From NCBI RefSeq assembly GCF_907164575.1, contig NZ_CAJQYY010000022.1:1-64000 (forward strand): 64,000 nt of DNA, given 5' to 3'. A program made the position numbers and the translations under genes. The stretch comes from Paraburkholderia gardini (GTDB taxonomy: Bacteria > Pseudomonadota > Gammaproteobacteria > Burkholderiales > Burkholderiaceae). The notes beneath the pieces were generated by a model. It was not told the DNA's origin. It saw only the letters and a list, made by a program, of their open reading frames with translations, and made no database searches. Below are positions 44,960-54,700 of this stretch, in pieces; the stretch's first letter is position 1; each line of letters starts with the position of its first letter.

Positions 44960-45080
44960 CACCAGCGCCGCGCGACGATACGCACGGCAGGCCCGGACTG
45001 AAGATTCGGCGATGCGGAGCAGCAGGTCGATTACGCGGGAGGTAATGGAACCGCGGCCCCGATTGGCTATCATCGACAGC

Positions 45081-45980
45081 ATGAACACACTTTCCGCTTT
45101 CCAGACCGGTTTCCCGGGCCCCGCGCAAAACGGTACGCCGCCCGCTGCATCCGTCTCACCGGCGGCTCGTCGCAGCGTGGGCGAACTGCTGCGCGAATGG
45201 CGCCAGCGGCGGCGCATGAGCCAGCTGCTGCTCGCGACCGAGGCGGACATCTCGACACGGCATCTGAGCTTCGTCGAATCGGGGCGCGCGGTGCCGAGCC
45301 GCGAAATGGTGATGCATCTCGCCGAGCGCCTCGAGGTGCCGCTGCGCGAGCGCAACACGCTGCTCGTCGCAGCGGGCTACGCGCCGCTTTTTCGCGAGCG
45401 CCCGCTGACCGATCCGCAGCTTGCGGCGGCACGCGAGGCTGTCGATCTCGTCCTGAAGGGTCATGAACCCTACCCGGCACTTGCCGTCGACCGGCACTGG
45501 ACAATCGTCGCCGCCAACAGTGCGCTCGCGGTACTGGCCGGCAATGCGAGCCCGGCGCTGCTCGCAGGGCCTGTCAACGCGTTGCGGCTGAGCCTGCATC
45601 CGGACGGACTGGCTGCGTCGATCGTCAACTGGCATGCATGGCGCGCGCATGTGCTCGCGCGGCTGCAACGCCAGATCGACGTAAGCGGCGACGCCACACT
45701 CGCCGCCCTGCGCGACGAACTCGCGGCCTGTCCGACGCCGCCAGACGCCGCGCCCGAAGATAATCCCCTCACCGACGCCGGCCTGATCGCGGTGCCGCTG
45801 CGCGTGCGCACCGCCCTCGGCGTCCTGTCGTTCTACAGCACGACGACGGTATTCGGCACGCCCGTCGACGTCACCCTGTCGGAACTCGCGATCGAAGCGT
45901 TTTTCCCGGCTGATCCACAAACCGCGCAGGCGCTACGCGCACACGCCGAGGCGATCGCCGCGCAGCGCGCCGGCACGTGA
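45081..45980 (+). CDS. XRE family regulator with MmyB-like ligand domain
   Basis: 299 residues from MNTLSAFQTGFPG. XRE helix-turn-helix at about 33-90 (RRRMSQLLLATEADISTRHLSFVESGRAVPS) and a C-terminal MmyB-like PAS-type domain (HEPYPALAVDRHWTIVAANSA) that binds fatty acids or other small ligands in relatives. Divergent from the SnoaL-like gene, a common pair in this group. A longer upstream frame exists but it runs through the GGGAAA repeat and lacks a ribosome site. Confidence 0.85.
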   Translation: MNTLSAFQTGFPGPAQNGTPPAASVSPAARRSVGELLREWRQRRRMSQLLLATEADISTRHLSFVESGRAVPSREMVMHLAERLEVPLRERNTLLVAAGYAPLFRERPLTDPQLAAAREAVDLVLKGHEPYPALAVDRHWTIVAANSALAVLAGNASPALLAGPVNALRLSLHPDGLAASIVNWHAWRAHVLARLQRQIDVSGDATLAALRDELAACPTPPDAAPEDNPLTDAGLIAVPLRVRTALGVLSFYSTTTVFGTPVDVTLSELAIEAFFPADPQTAQALRAHAEAIAAQRAGT

Positions 45981-46052
45981 CGCACGGGAATCAACGAATC
46001 AGACAGCAAGACACGGAGTGTGCGGCACGGTCGGGTTCCGTAGACTGTCGCC

Positions 46053-46877
46053 ATGACATCGCTGAATGGAACCGGACCGGACATGGATCAGACAACACTC
46101 TTCGAGCCGGAGCGTGAACCGGCGTCCCCTGACGCCAGGCGTGAACGACGTGATCGTCCGGAGCCGGCCGGCTCGATTGCACAGCGCGTCGCGGCCATCG
46201 ACTGGACGTACATCGAAGACAACCTCGACCAGTATGGTTGCGCCACCGTGCCGCAACTGCTTACCGTCGCCGAATGCGAGGCACTGACGGCCGGTTACAC
46301 ACGAGGCGAGCTGTATCGCAGCCGCGTTGTGATGGCGCGCCACGGGTTTGGGCGCGGCGAGTACCAGTACTTCACGTATCCGTTGCCGAATGTGGTCGAC
46401 AGTCTGCGAGCCGCGCTTTATCCGCATCTCGTGCCGGTCGCCAATCGCTGGAACGCGCTCATGCATCTCGATACGCGCTATCCGGCTGCGCACGACGCAT
46501 TTCTGCACCGCTGCCACGCGGCGGGGCAGTTGCGCCCCACGCCATTGATCCTCCAGTACGCCACCGGCGACTACAACTGCCTGCATCAGGATCTGTACGG
46601 CGAACACGTGTTTCCGATCCAGGTGGCAGTCCTGCTGTCGGCGCCGGCGCGCGACTTCACCGGCGGCGAATTCGTGCTGACCGAGCAGCGGCCGCGCATG
46701 CAGTCGCGCGCCGAAGTCGTGCCGCTCGCGCAGGGCGACGCGGTGATCTTCGCGGTCAACGAGCGCCCGGTGCAAGGCACACGCGGTGCGTATCGCGTGA
46801 AGCTGCGGCATGGCGTCAGCCGCTTGCGCTCGGGGCGCCGGCACACGCTGGGCGTGATCTTTCACGACGCACAATAA
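46053..46877 (+). CDS. 2-oxoglutarate/Fe(II)-dependent oxygenase, prolyl hydroxylase-like
   Basis: 274 residues. The iron-binding HxD is visible in NCLHQDLYGEHVFP, and the distal His with the 2OG-binding Arg in LRHGVSRLRSGRRHTLGVIF. The jelly-roll core covers about residues 155-270; the N-terminal part is basic and variable. Likely hydroxylates a protein residue or small molecule. Start may instead be ATG 11 codons later (MDQTT). Stands alone upstream of flhDC. Confidence 0.83.
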   Translation: MTSLNGTGPDMDQTTLFEPEREPASPDARRERRDRPEPAGSIAQRVAAIDWTYIEDNLDQYGCATVPQLLTVAECEALTAGYTRGELYRSRVVMARHGFGRGEYQYFTYPLPNVVDSLRAALYPHLVPVANRWNALMHLDTRYPAAHDAFLHRCHAAGQLRPTPLILQYATGDYNCLHQDLYGEHVFPIQVAVLLSAPARDFTGGEFVLTEQRPRMQSRAEVVPLAQGDAVIFAVNERPVQGTRGAYRVKLRHGVSRLRSGRRHTLGVIFHDAQ

Positions 46878-47147
46878 GGCACGATGCTTCTGCTGGCCTC
46901 TATCGCCTCGACATCGATCCCACCCTCTCTCGCTAGCAGGCGCGCTGGTTAGTGGCCTGTTTCCCGGCTACGGGGCCCGTCTGGTCTACGGTTGTAATAT
47001 TAATGCCTGTTTTAGTGGCACCGTGTCAGGCAGCCTGCATAAGGGGACGCGGACTGATCGCCGCGTTCGCCGGTAACATTTTCGGCACCCGGTTGGGCCT
47101 TCTTTTGAGCATGAAGCAGACCGAATCTGCCAGACCCGTTGGTGTCA

Positions 47148-47199
47148 GTTACAAACTCGAGGTGATTTGTAACAGTCGACTGTAAGCTATGCGTTACAG
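47148..47199. promoter_or_regulatory. Cluster of nested inverted repeats upstream of flhD
   Basis: Within 52 bp: GTTACAAA-N10-TTTGTAAC (47148-47173), ACAGTCGACTGT (47172-47183) and CTGTAA-N8-TTACAG (47180-47199). The shared TTACA half-site in alternating orientation suggests cooperative binding of one dimeric regulator, or competing regulators. Confidence 0.5.
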
Positions 47200-47475
47200 A
47201 TCGTCACAAACGGAACCGCCAGACGGCCCCGTATTTTTTTCCGAATTGAAAGGTGTTTTTTACCGAACCCATTTCAGTCGTGTTTTGTCCCCGTCCCACA
47301 TCCTGTCTCTTTCCGCTTTCCTCAGTATTTTCCCGGATGCCCAGAACACAAGGCTTTGCGGCAAATCAGGCTTTTAATCGGACGAATTAAACACACTGCA
47401 CGGCCAGTATTTCAAGCAGATGAAAAAGTTACCGAAAATGGTGTCAGTTTTTTGAGATATTTTTTACGAAAAGGA

Positions 47476-47504
47476 TTGATTTCCGGGAAATGCCTTCATA
47501 CAAT
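47476..47504 (+). promoter_or_regulatory. Candidate sigma-70 promoter of flhDC
   Basis: TTGATT (47476-47481), a 17-bp spacer and TACAAT (47499-47504; one mismatch to consensus). Predicted transcript start near 47511, about 134 nt before the flhD ATG. Confidence 0.5.
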
Positions 47505-47510
47505 TCGGTC

Positions 47511-47537
47511 CAAGGTGTTACGAGATGTAACACCTTG
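47511..47537. promoter_or_regulatory. 27-bp inverted repeat at the predicted flhDC transcript start
   Basis: CAAGGTGTTAC and GTAACACCTTG are perfect 11-bp arms around GAGAT. As DNA it could be an operator at +1; as RNA it would fold as a hairpin at the extreme 5' end, able to protect the mRNA. Confidence 0.6.
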
Positions 47538-47644
47538 TATCAAAGTTGTGATGACGCCGGAAATCTTCAGTGTCCAGGCGTGGGTACAAAACATAACGGC
47601 AAAAAATGCCGAAAAAATGTAATTCGGGGCTTCGGAAAACGAAA

Positions 47645-47965
47645 ATGGACCGTAGCAGCGAGACGCTGGATTCAATCCGCGAGATTAACTTGTCTTACAT
47701 CATGCTTGCGCAACGTATGCTGCGTGAGGACAAACCGATCGGCATGTTCCGGTTGGGACTGTCATCGGAACTGGCTGATTTACTGGCGGGGCTGTCGCTC
47801 GCGCAGATCGTCAAGCTGGCCGCTTCCGATCAGCTTTTATGTTTTTTCCGCTTCAACGACCACGTCATGTTGTCGGCGTTGACGCAAACGACGAAACACG
47901 CGGAAGTCGCACCGACTCACGCTGCTATCCTGCTTGCGGGCCAACCCGCTGAGCAGTTTGCATAA
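47645..47965 (+). CDS. flhD: Flagellar transcriptional activator FlhD
   Basis: 106 residues from MDRSSETLDSIREINLSYIMLAQRML, the characteristic FlhD N-terminus, all-helical throughout (LAGLSLAQIVKLAASDQLLCFFRFND). With FlhC it forms the FlhD4C2 complex that turns on class II flagellar genes. An upstream in-frame extension lacks homology-like sequence. Followed by flhC after 11 bp. Confidence 0.95.
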   Translation: MDRSSETLDSIREINLSYIMLAQRMLREDKPIGMFRLGLSSELADLLAGLSLAQIVKLAASDQLLCFFRFNDHVMLSALTQTTKHAEVAPTHAAILLAGQPAEQFA

Positions 47966-47976
47966 AGGTGACAGCG

Positions 47977-48540
47977 ATGCTCAAGCGAAGTCTGACGGAA
48001 GATGCGCAGGACGTATTTCGCGCCATCGCGCTGATCGAACTCGGCGCGCGCATGCAGGTGCTCGAAAGCGAACTGACGCTTTCGCGCGACCGCATGATCC
48101 GCCTGTATCGCGAGGTCAAAGGTGTATCGCCGCCGAAGGGCATGCTGCCTTTCTCGGCGGACTGGTACATGACGTGGCTCGCCAATATTCATGCATCGCT
48201 CTTCTATAACACTTACCTGTTTCTGAAGAACGAAGCGCGCTGCTCGCATCTGGAGGCGCTCACCAAAGGTTATCGGCTGTATCTGGAACATTGCCGGCAC
48301 AGCGATTCCGAACCGGTTCTGGATTTGACGCGCGCATGGACGCTCGTGCGTTTCTTCGATGCGGACATCCTGCAACTCACGCCGTGCTGCCGTTGCACAG
48401 GCAAGTTCGTGGCGCATCGTCACGATCTGCAGCACAACGTTGTGTGTGGCGCATGCCAGCCGCCTTCGCGTGCGGGAAAGACAAAGAAAGCCGCCGCTGC
48501 GGCAAAGCTGGAAACGGCGCAGATCGCTGAAGCTGCCTGA
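47977..48540 (+). CDS. flhC: Flagellar transcriptional activator FlhC
   Basis: 187 residues from MLKRSLTEDAQDVFR. Contains RLGARMQ-like ELGARMQVLESE, PPKGMLPFSADWYMTWLANIHAS and LTRAWTLVRF, closely matching E. coli FlhC as I recall it. The zinc cysteines fall at 137, 140, 157 and 160, the same numbers as in E. coli, which supports ATG 47977. The in-frame GTG at 47968 is part of the AAAGGTGA ribosome site. DNA-contacting partner of FlhD. The C-terminus is Ala/Lys-rich and variable. Confidence 0.95.
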   Translation: MLKRSLTEDAQDVFRAIALIELGARMQVLESELTLSRDRMIRLYREVKGVSPPKGMLPFSADWYMTWLANIHASLFYNTYLFLKNEARCSHLEALTKGYRLYLEHCRHSDSEPVLDLTRAWTLVRFFDADILQLTPCCRCTGKFVAHRHDLQHNVVCGACQPPSRAGKTKKAAAAAKLETAQIAEAA

Positions 48541-48567
48541 GTTCAGCGTGTGAAGTGAAGTGCCTTT

Positions 48568-48595
48568 AAAAGCCGGCGCCCGTGCGTCGGCTTTT
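48568..48595. terminator. Bidirectional Rho-independent terminator of flhDC and mntH
   Basis: AAAAGCCGGCGC pairs with GCGTCGGCTTTT (one G-T pair) around a CCGT loop, followed by G and a T-run on the + strand, with an A-run on the other side. It lies between the convergent flhC and mntH genes. Confidence 0.82.
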
Positions 48596-48671
48596 GTTTT
48601 GGTACGCCAGGTTTTCCATGCAACGCCTGCGTCACTTCGGCGCGACACCGGCGCAATGTGACCGGCATGAA

Positions 48672-50000
48672 TCAGGCAATCCAGCCGACGGTCTGCACCA
48701 CGAGCCAGAGGTTCGCCGCGCTGATCACGCCAAACAGCAGCCACGCAAGCAGACGTGTGGGTAGCCGGTTCGTGAAGTCGCCCATCAACGTACGATCGTT
48801 CGTCATACGGATCAGCGGCCAGAGCGCAAACGGCAATTGCAGGCTCAGCACCACCTGGCTCGCGACGAGCAGTTTGCCCACTGCGCCGCTCCCCATCATC
48901 TGCACGCCGATCAGGGCCGGAACCAGCGCCAGCGCACGCGTGATGAAACGGCGCTGCCAGCACGGAATCTTCAGATTCAGAAATCCTTCCATGATGACCT
49001 GTCCGGCCACGGTGCCGGTGAAGGTCGAGCTTTGCCCGGACGCGAGCAACGTCACCGCGAACAGCACCGCCGCGAGCCCGCTGCCGACCACCGGTGCGAG
49101 CAGCTTGTACGCATCTTCGATTTCGGTGACCTGGTTATGACCGGTTGCGTGAAACGCGGCTGCGGCAAGAATCAGGATCGCCGCGTTGATGAGGAGCGCA
49201 AGCACGAGCGAAACGATCGTATCGATGCGCGACAGACCGATCGCCGAAGCGATACTGCGCCTGTCGCGCCTGACGACGCGCGTCTGCACGATCGACGAAT
49301 GCAGATACAGGTTATGCGGCATCACGGTCGCGCCGAGAATGCCGATCGCAAGATAAAGCGGTTCGCGCTCGCCGACAGCGTGCCACGACGGCACCAGCCC
49401 GCGCGCCACCGAAGGCCAGTGCGGCTGCACCAGTACAAGCTCGATGATGTAACCGACGCCGATGGTCGCGATCAATCCGAGGATGATCGCTTCGAGCGAA
49501 CGGAAGTTCTTGCCCTGCAGGCCGAGCACGATCAGCGTATCGAACGCGGTGAGCATCACGCCGGTCGTCAGTGAACACCCGAGCAGCAGATGAAACGCGA
49601 GCGCACCGCCCAGCACTTCAGCCAGATCGCACGCGACAATCGACAGCTCCGCCAGCAGCCATTGCGCGCGCGCGACGTTCGGCGAATAGCGCGCGCGGGA
49701 AAGCCGCGCGAGGTCCTGCCCGGTCACGATGCCAAGACGCATGCTCAGACACTGCAATGCCATGGCCGCCAGACTCGACAGCATCACGACGAACAACAGG
49801 TTGTAACCGTAGCGCGAGCCGGCTTCGATATCGGTCGCCCAGTTGCCCGGGTCCATGTAGCCGATCGAAATCAGCAGGCCTGGTCCCGCGAATTGCAGGA
49901 TCTTTTTCCAGAACGGTGCGCCCTGCGGCACCTCGACCGATCCCTTGACCTCGGATGGACAGAACGGTGCGGTAGCGGTGGTGGGTAATCTGTATGGCAA
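48672..50000 (-). CDS. mntH: Nramp-family divalent metal transporter MntH
   Basis: 442 residues, about 11 membrane segments. The metal-binding DPGN motif (GYMDPGNWATD) in TM1 and MPHNLYLHSS in TM6 are both intact, so proton-coupled Mn(II)/Fe(II) uptake is expected at the inner membrane. The reading frame has no ATG before TM1: the start is probably TTG at 50000 or a GTG 20-some codons later. No MntR or Fur site was recognised upstream. Confidence 0.9.
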   Translation of the reverse strand: MPYRLPTTATAPFCPSEVKGSVEVPQGAPFWKKILQFAGPGLLISIGYMDPGNWATDIEAGSRYGYNLLFVVMLSSLAAMALQCLSMRLGIVTGQDLARLSRARYSPNVARAQWLLAELSIVACDLAEVLGGALAFHLLLGCSLTTGVMLTAFDTLIVLGLQGKNFRSLEAIILGLIATIGVGYIIELVLVQPHWPSVARGLVPSWHAVGEREPLYLAIGILGATVMPHNLYLHSSIVQTRVVRRDRRSIASAIGLSRIDTIVSLVLALLINAAILILAAAAFHATGHNQVTEIEDAYKLLAPVVGSGLAAVLFAVTLLASGQSSTFTGTVAGQVIMEGFLNLKIPCWQRRFITRALALVPALIGVQMMGSGAVGKLLVASQVVLSLQLPFALWPLIRMTNDRTLMGDFTNRLPTRLLAWLLFGVISAANLWLVVQTVGWIA

Positions 50001-50148
50001 GCCGGTTGTCTCTCGAGGTGGATGAACGCGTGCCAGCAGGCGTTCGGGGCGACCTCAAGTGTACAAAGAAACGTCCGGCAATGTCCCGCCCGGCGCAAGC
50101 GCTAACGCGAGCACGCTAAAGCGACAAGGCTCATGTCGAACGCGTCCG

Positions 50149-50184
50149 AAAAAAACGGGCGGAAATCCGGAGATTCCGCCCGTT
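50149..50184 (-). terminator. Rho-independent terminator of the efflux operon
   Basis: Reading leftward from oprC: AACGGGCGGAA pairs with TTCCGCCCGTT (11 bp, 9-nt loop), then a run of seven T on the minus strand (A-run 50149-50155 on the + strand). Placed 22 bp after the oprC stop. Confidence 0.87.
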
Positions 50185-50205
50185 ACGCTGCTGCGTGACC
50201 GGTTT

Positions 50206-51774
50206 CTACTGCGATGATGCAAGGCTGCTGGAACCGCTTTGCGCCTGGCGCTTCGCGATCTGCTGCGGCGTGCCATTCGAGCCGATGTCGGTTTTCGCAT
50301 CCGCCTTCACATCACCCCAGCCGCCACCCAGTGCACGGATCAGGTTGACCGTCGAAACGGCCTGCGTGCCTGCCAGATGGCTCGACTGCAGTTGCGACTG
50401 CAACACCTGGCGCTCGCTGTCGATCACGTCGAGATAACTGACCTCGCCTTCCTGATACTGCGTGTGCGACAGATGCGATGCGCGCTGCGATGCACTTACC
50501 GCATCGTTCTGTTCGCGCATCTGGTCGTCGAGCAGACGCAGGTCGGCCAGGTTGTCTTCCACTTCCTTGAACGCAACCAGAACCTGCTGACGATACTGCG
50601 CGACGTCCTCGTCGTACTTCGCGCGCGCCTGGTCCAGCCCGGCCTGACGACGGCCGCCGTCGAAGATCGGCAACGTCAGCGCCGTACCGGCGAACGGGCC
50701 GAGCAGGAACGCGCGGCTCGACCACATGAACAGGTCGCCTAGCGTCGCCGATTCAAAGCCGAACGCACCCGTGATGTCGAGTTTCGGGAAGAACGCCGAC
50801 TTCGCAAGACCCACCCGTGCATTCGCCGCGGCCATCGCGCGTTCCGCCGCGGCAATATCCGGCCTGCGTTCGAGCAAGGCCGAAGGCAATCCAGCCGGCA
50901 CACGCGCCGTGACAAGCGCAAGCGGCGTTTCCGGGAACGAGAAATCGGCCGGCGCCTTGCCAAGCAGAATCGCGAGACTATGTTCGGACGCCGCGCGTTG
51001 ACGTGCCACGCCCACTGCATCGGCACGTGCGCTCGACAACTCGTTCTTTGCCCGCGATACGTCAAGTTCGCTGATATCGCCTTCCTTGAAGCGCTGCTGG
51101 ACGAGTTTCAGCGTGTCTTCACGCAGCACGACCGTCTGACGGTACAGATCCTGATCCGTGTCGAGCTCACGCAACTGGAAGTAGTTTTGTGCAACGTCAG
51201 CCTGCAATGCAAGTTGCACCGACAGGAACAGCGCTTCGCTTTGCTGCGCATCCGCACGCGCGGCGTTGACGTTCGAGCTGACCCGGCCGAACAGATCGGC
51301 CTCATACGCGACCGTGCCCTGCGCACGCCACACCGTTTGCGTCGGCACGTTCGCGTTCTGCGGCAAGCCTTGCGATATCGGCGAAAGGCGTTCGCGCGTC
51401 GGGCCGAAACCTGCGTCGACCTGCGGGAACCACGCAGCGCGTGCGGACTGCTGCAACGCACGCGATTGCTGCACACGTGCCGCAGCCGCCTTCAGATCCT
51501 GGTTCGCGTCAGCGGCCTGCTTCTCCAGATCGTTGAGCGTCGCATCGCCGAAAATCGTCCACCATTCGCCGCGATGTGTGTCGTCGGCGGGTTGCGCGGG
51601 CATCCACGTGCCCGCGTCCTTTGCATCGATCACAGGCGCTTCCTTGAACGCAGCAGGCATCGGTACATCAGGACGCTTGTACGTCGGCTCTACCGAGCAG
51701 GCCACGAGCAGCATCATCAACAGGCTGCTCGCTGCCGCGCGGCCCCACCCGCGCATGGATTCAAACCGTTTCAT
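50206..51774 (-). CDS. oprC: RND efflux outer-membrane lipoprotein (OprM/NodT family)
   Basis: 522 residues from MKRFESMRGWGRAAASSLLMMLLVAC: lipoprotein signal with lipidated Cys, then the two long alpha-helical repeats of TolC-like channels (ATLNDLEKQAADANQDLKAAAARV, DVAQNYFQLRELDTDQDL) and ALLERRPDIAAAERAMAAANARVG. Forms the trimeric exit duct. A longer open frame extends upstream through bpeF in another reading phase and is not part of it. Last gene of the operon before a strong terminator. Homologous to OprC/OpcM by gene order. Confidence 0.92.
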   Translation of the reverse strand: MKRFESMRGWGRAAASSLLMMLLVACSVEPTYKRPDVPMPAAFKEAPVIDAKDAGTWMPAQPADDTHRGEWWTIFGDATLNDLEKQAADANQDLKAAAARVQQSRALQQSARAAWFPQVDAGFGPTRERLSPISQGLPQNANVPTQTVWRAQGTVAYEADLFGRVSSNVNAARADAQQSEALFLSVQLALQADVAQNYFQLRELDTDQDLYRQTVVLREDTLKLVQQRFKEGDISELDVSRAKNELSSARADAVGVARQRAASEHSLAILLGKAPADFSFPETPLALVTARVPAGLPSALLERRPDIAAAERAMAAANARVGLAKSAFFPKLDITGAFGFESATLGDLFMWSSRAFLLGPFAGTALTLPIFDGGRRQAGLDQARAKYDEDVAQYRQQVLVAFKEVEDNLADLRLLDDQMREQNDAVSASQRASHLSHTQYQEGEVSYLDVIDSERQVLQSQLQSSHLAGTQAVSTVNLIRALGGGWGDVKADAKTDIGSNGTPQQIAKRQAQSGSSSLASSQ

Positions 51775-51785
51775 TGTTTTCTCCC

Positions 51786-54700
51786 TCAAGCGTCCGTCGC
51801 CGGCACGCCGCCCTTGAAGCGCGGCGCGTCTTTCTGCGCGACGTGAATCGTGCCCCCGGCCAGCGTACGCAGCACCACGTAGAACACCGGCGTCAACATC
51901 AGGCCGAACAGCGTGACACCCAGCATGCCGAAGAACACGGCAATACCCATTGCGTGACGCATTTCCGAACCCGCACCCGACGACAGCACGAGCGGCACCA
52001 CACCCATGATGAAAGCAATCGACGTCATCAGGATCGGGCGCAAACGCATCCGGCTCGCCTCGATTGCGGCGGCAAGCGGCGTGCGTCCGTCGTGTTCGAG
52101 TTCGCGCGCGAACTCGACGATCAGGATCGCGTTCTTCGACGCGAGCCCCACGAGCACCATCAAACCGATCTGCGTGAAGATGTTGTTGTCGCCATTCGTG
52201 AGCCACACACCGGTCAGCGCGGACAGCATGCTCATCGGCACGATCAGGATCACCGCGAGCGGAAGCGTCAGGCTTTCGTACAGTGCGGCGAGCACGAGGA
52301 ACACGAGCAGCACGCTGATCGGGAACACCCACATGCCAGCGTTGCCAGCCAGAATCTGCTGATACGTCAGATCGGTCCATTCGAGCTTGATGCCGTGCGG
52401 CAACGTCTCCGCCGCGATGCGCTCAGCCGCGGCCTGCGCTTCGCCCGATGAGTAGCCAGGCGCCGGACCACCGTTGATATCCGCGGCGGTGTAGCCGTTG
52501 TAGCGCACGACCATTTCGGGGCCGAACGTCGGCGTGACTGTCACGAGCGACGACAGCGGCACCATGTCGCCATTCCGGTTACGCGTCTTCAGTTGCAGGA
52601 TGTCGTCGGCACGTTGACGGAACGGCGCATCGGCCTGGACCCGCACCTGATACACACGGCCAAAGCGGTTGAAGTCGTTCACATACAGCGAGCCGAGATA
52701 GATCTGCATCGTGTCGAACACGTCCGTCACCGGCACACCCAGCTGCTTCGCCTTGACGCGATCCAGATCGACGTTCAGCTGCGGCACATTGATCTGATAG
52801 CTCGAGAACGTCGGGCCCAGTTCAGGTGCGGTCGCTGCACGCTTCACAAACGCTTCGGTGGCCTTGTTCAGTTCCGCGTAGCCGAGCGCGCCGTGATCCT
52901 CCAGCTGCATCTTGAAGCCGCCCAGCGTGCCGAGTCCCAGCACCGGCGGCGGTGGAAACACGGCAACGAACGAGTCCTTGATCGCGCTGTACTTGCCGTT
53001 CAGCGCGCCCGCGATCGCACCTGCCGAAAGCGTCTTGCTGCCGCGGTCATGAAACGGCTTGAGCGTGACGAACACAATGCCCGCGCTCGAACTGTTCGTG
53101 AAGCCGTTCACCGAAAGACCCGGGAACGCCACCGCGCTTTCAACGCCCGGCTGCTTCAGCGCGATATCGCTCATTTCGCGAATCACTTTTTCCGTGCGGT
53201 CGAGCGTTGCACCGTTAGGCAATTGCGCAAAAGCGATCAGGTATTCCTTGTCCTGCGCCGGAACGAAGCCGCCTGGCACGATGCGCGCGACCAGCACCGT
53301 TGCGCCCAGCAGCACCGCATAAACGACGAGCATCGCGCCCTTGCGGCCGAGCACACCCTTTACGCCACGGCCATAGCCTTCCGAACCGCGATGAAACACC
53401 TTGTTAAAGCCGCGGAAGAACGGTCCAAGCACACGGTTCATGACACGCGTCAGCCAGTCTTCCTTTTCACCGTGGCCACGCAACAGCATGGCGGCGAGCG
53501 CAGGCGAGAGCGTCAACGAGTTGAACGCCGAGATCACCGTCGAAATCGCGATGGTCATCGCGAACTGCTTGTAGAACTGTCCGGTCAGACCGGTCATGAA
53601 GGCAAGCGGCACGAACACGGCAACGAGCGTCAGCGCAATGGCGATAATCGGCCCGCTCACTTCCTGCATCGCCTTGTACGTCGCCTCGCGCGCACTCAAC
53701 CCGCTTTCGATGTTCCGCTCGACGTTTTCGACGACCACGATCGCATCGTCCACCACGATGCCGATTGCCAGCACCATGCCGAACAATGACAGGGCATTGA
53801 TCGAAAAGCCAAACGCCAGCAGCAGCGAGAACGTCCCGACAATGGACACCGGCACGGCGATCAACGGAATGATCGACGCGCGCCACGTTTGCAGGAACAC
53901 GATCACAACGATCACGACGAGAGCGATGGCTTCAAGCAGCGTGTGAATGACCGCCTCGATACTCGAACGCACGAACTGCGTCGGGTCATAGACGATCTTG
54001 TAGGCGACGCCTGCCGGCATGTCTGCCTGCAGCTCCTTCATCTGCTTGCGGACTTCATCGGAAATCGCGAGCGAATTCGCACCCGGCGCCTGATTGATCG
54101 CGAGCGCAACCGCCGGTTTGTTATCCAGCAGCGAACGCAAGCCATATTCCGAAGCCGCGAGTTCGACCCGGCCCAGATCGCGCAGATACGTCACGCCGCC
54201 ATCGGGTGCGGTCTTGACGATGATGTCGCCGAATTCTTTTTCCGTCGTCAGACGTCCACGCGCATTGATCGAGAGTTGCAACGCCGTGCCCGGCACCGAG
54301 GGCGACCCGCCGATCGTGCCCGCGGCCACCTGGATGTTCTGCTCGCGGATCGCGTTGACGACTTCGGTCGCGGTCAGCCCGCGTTGCGCCACTTTCGTCG
54401 GGTCGAGCCAGACGCGCATCGCGTAGTCACCCGCGCCCCACAGCTGCACCTGCCCGACGCCCTGGATCCGCTCGAGCCGGTCCTTCACGTTCAGCAGCGC
54501 GTAGTTGCGCAGGTACGTCATGTCGTAGCGGTTGTTTGGCGAGATCAGGTGGACGACCATCGTCAGCGTCGGCGAACTCTTGATCGTCGTGACGCCGAGG
54601 CGTTGCACGTCTTCCGGCAGACGCGGCAACGCCTGGTTGACGCGGTTCTGCACGAGCTGCGTCGCAAGGTCGGGGTTCGTGCCGAGCTTGAACGTGACCG

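Larger units (their letters stand above)
46878..47644. other. Long AT-richer leader region of flhDC
   Basis: 767 bp with no convincing gene and visibly lower GC than the surroundings. It is dense in GTTAC/GTAAC half-sites: 47148-47155 and 47166-47173 (perfect 8-bp arms, 10 bp apart), 47180-47185 with 47194-47199, a 12-bp palindrome ACAGTCGACTGT at 47172-47183, single copies near 47071 and 47428, and the 27-bp repeat at 47511. GGTGTCAGTT occurs twice (47141, 47440). This looks like a multi-input control region for the flagellar master operon. Confidence 0.65.

Noticed and set aside
47189..47622. Short open frames in the flhDC leader
   Set aside because: No ribosome sites, no recognisable protein features, and they overlap the inverted repeats and promoter.
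47968..47976. GTG 47968 as the flhC start
   Set aside because: The GTG lies within the ribosome-binding site, and starting at ATG 47977 puts the zinc cysteines at the expected residue numbers.
51775..52380. N-terminal extension joining oprC to a 724-residue protein
   Set aside because: The extra part is bpeF DNA read in another phase; the lipoprotein signal at MKRFESMRGW marks the real start.
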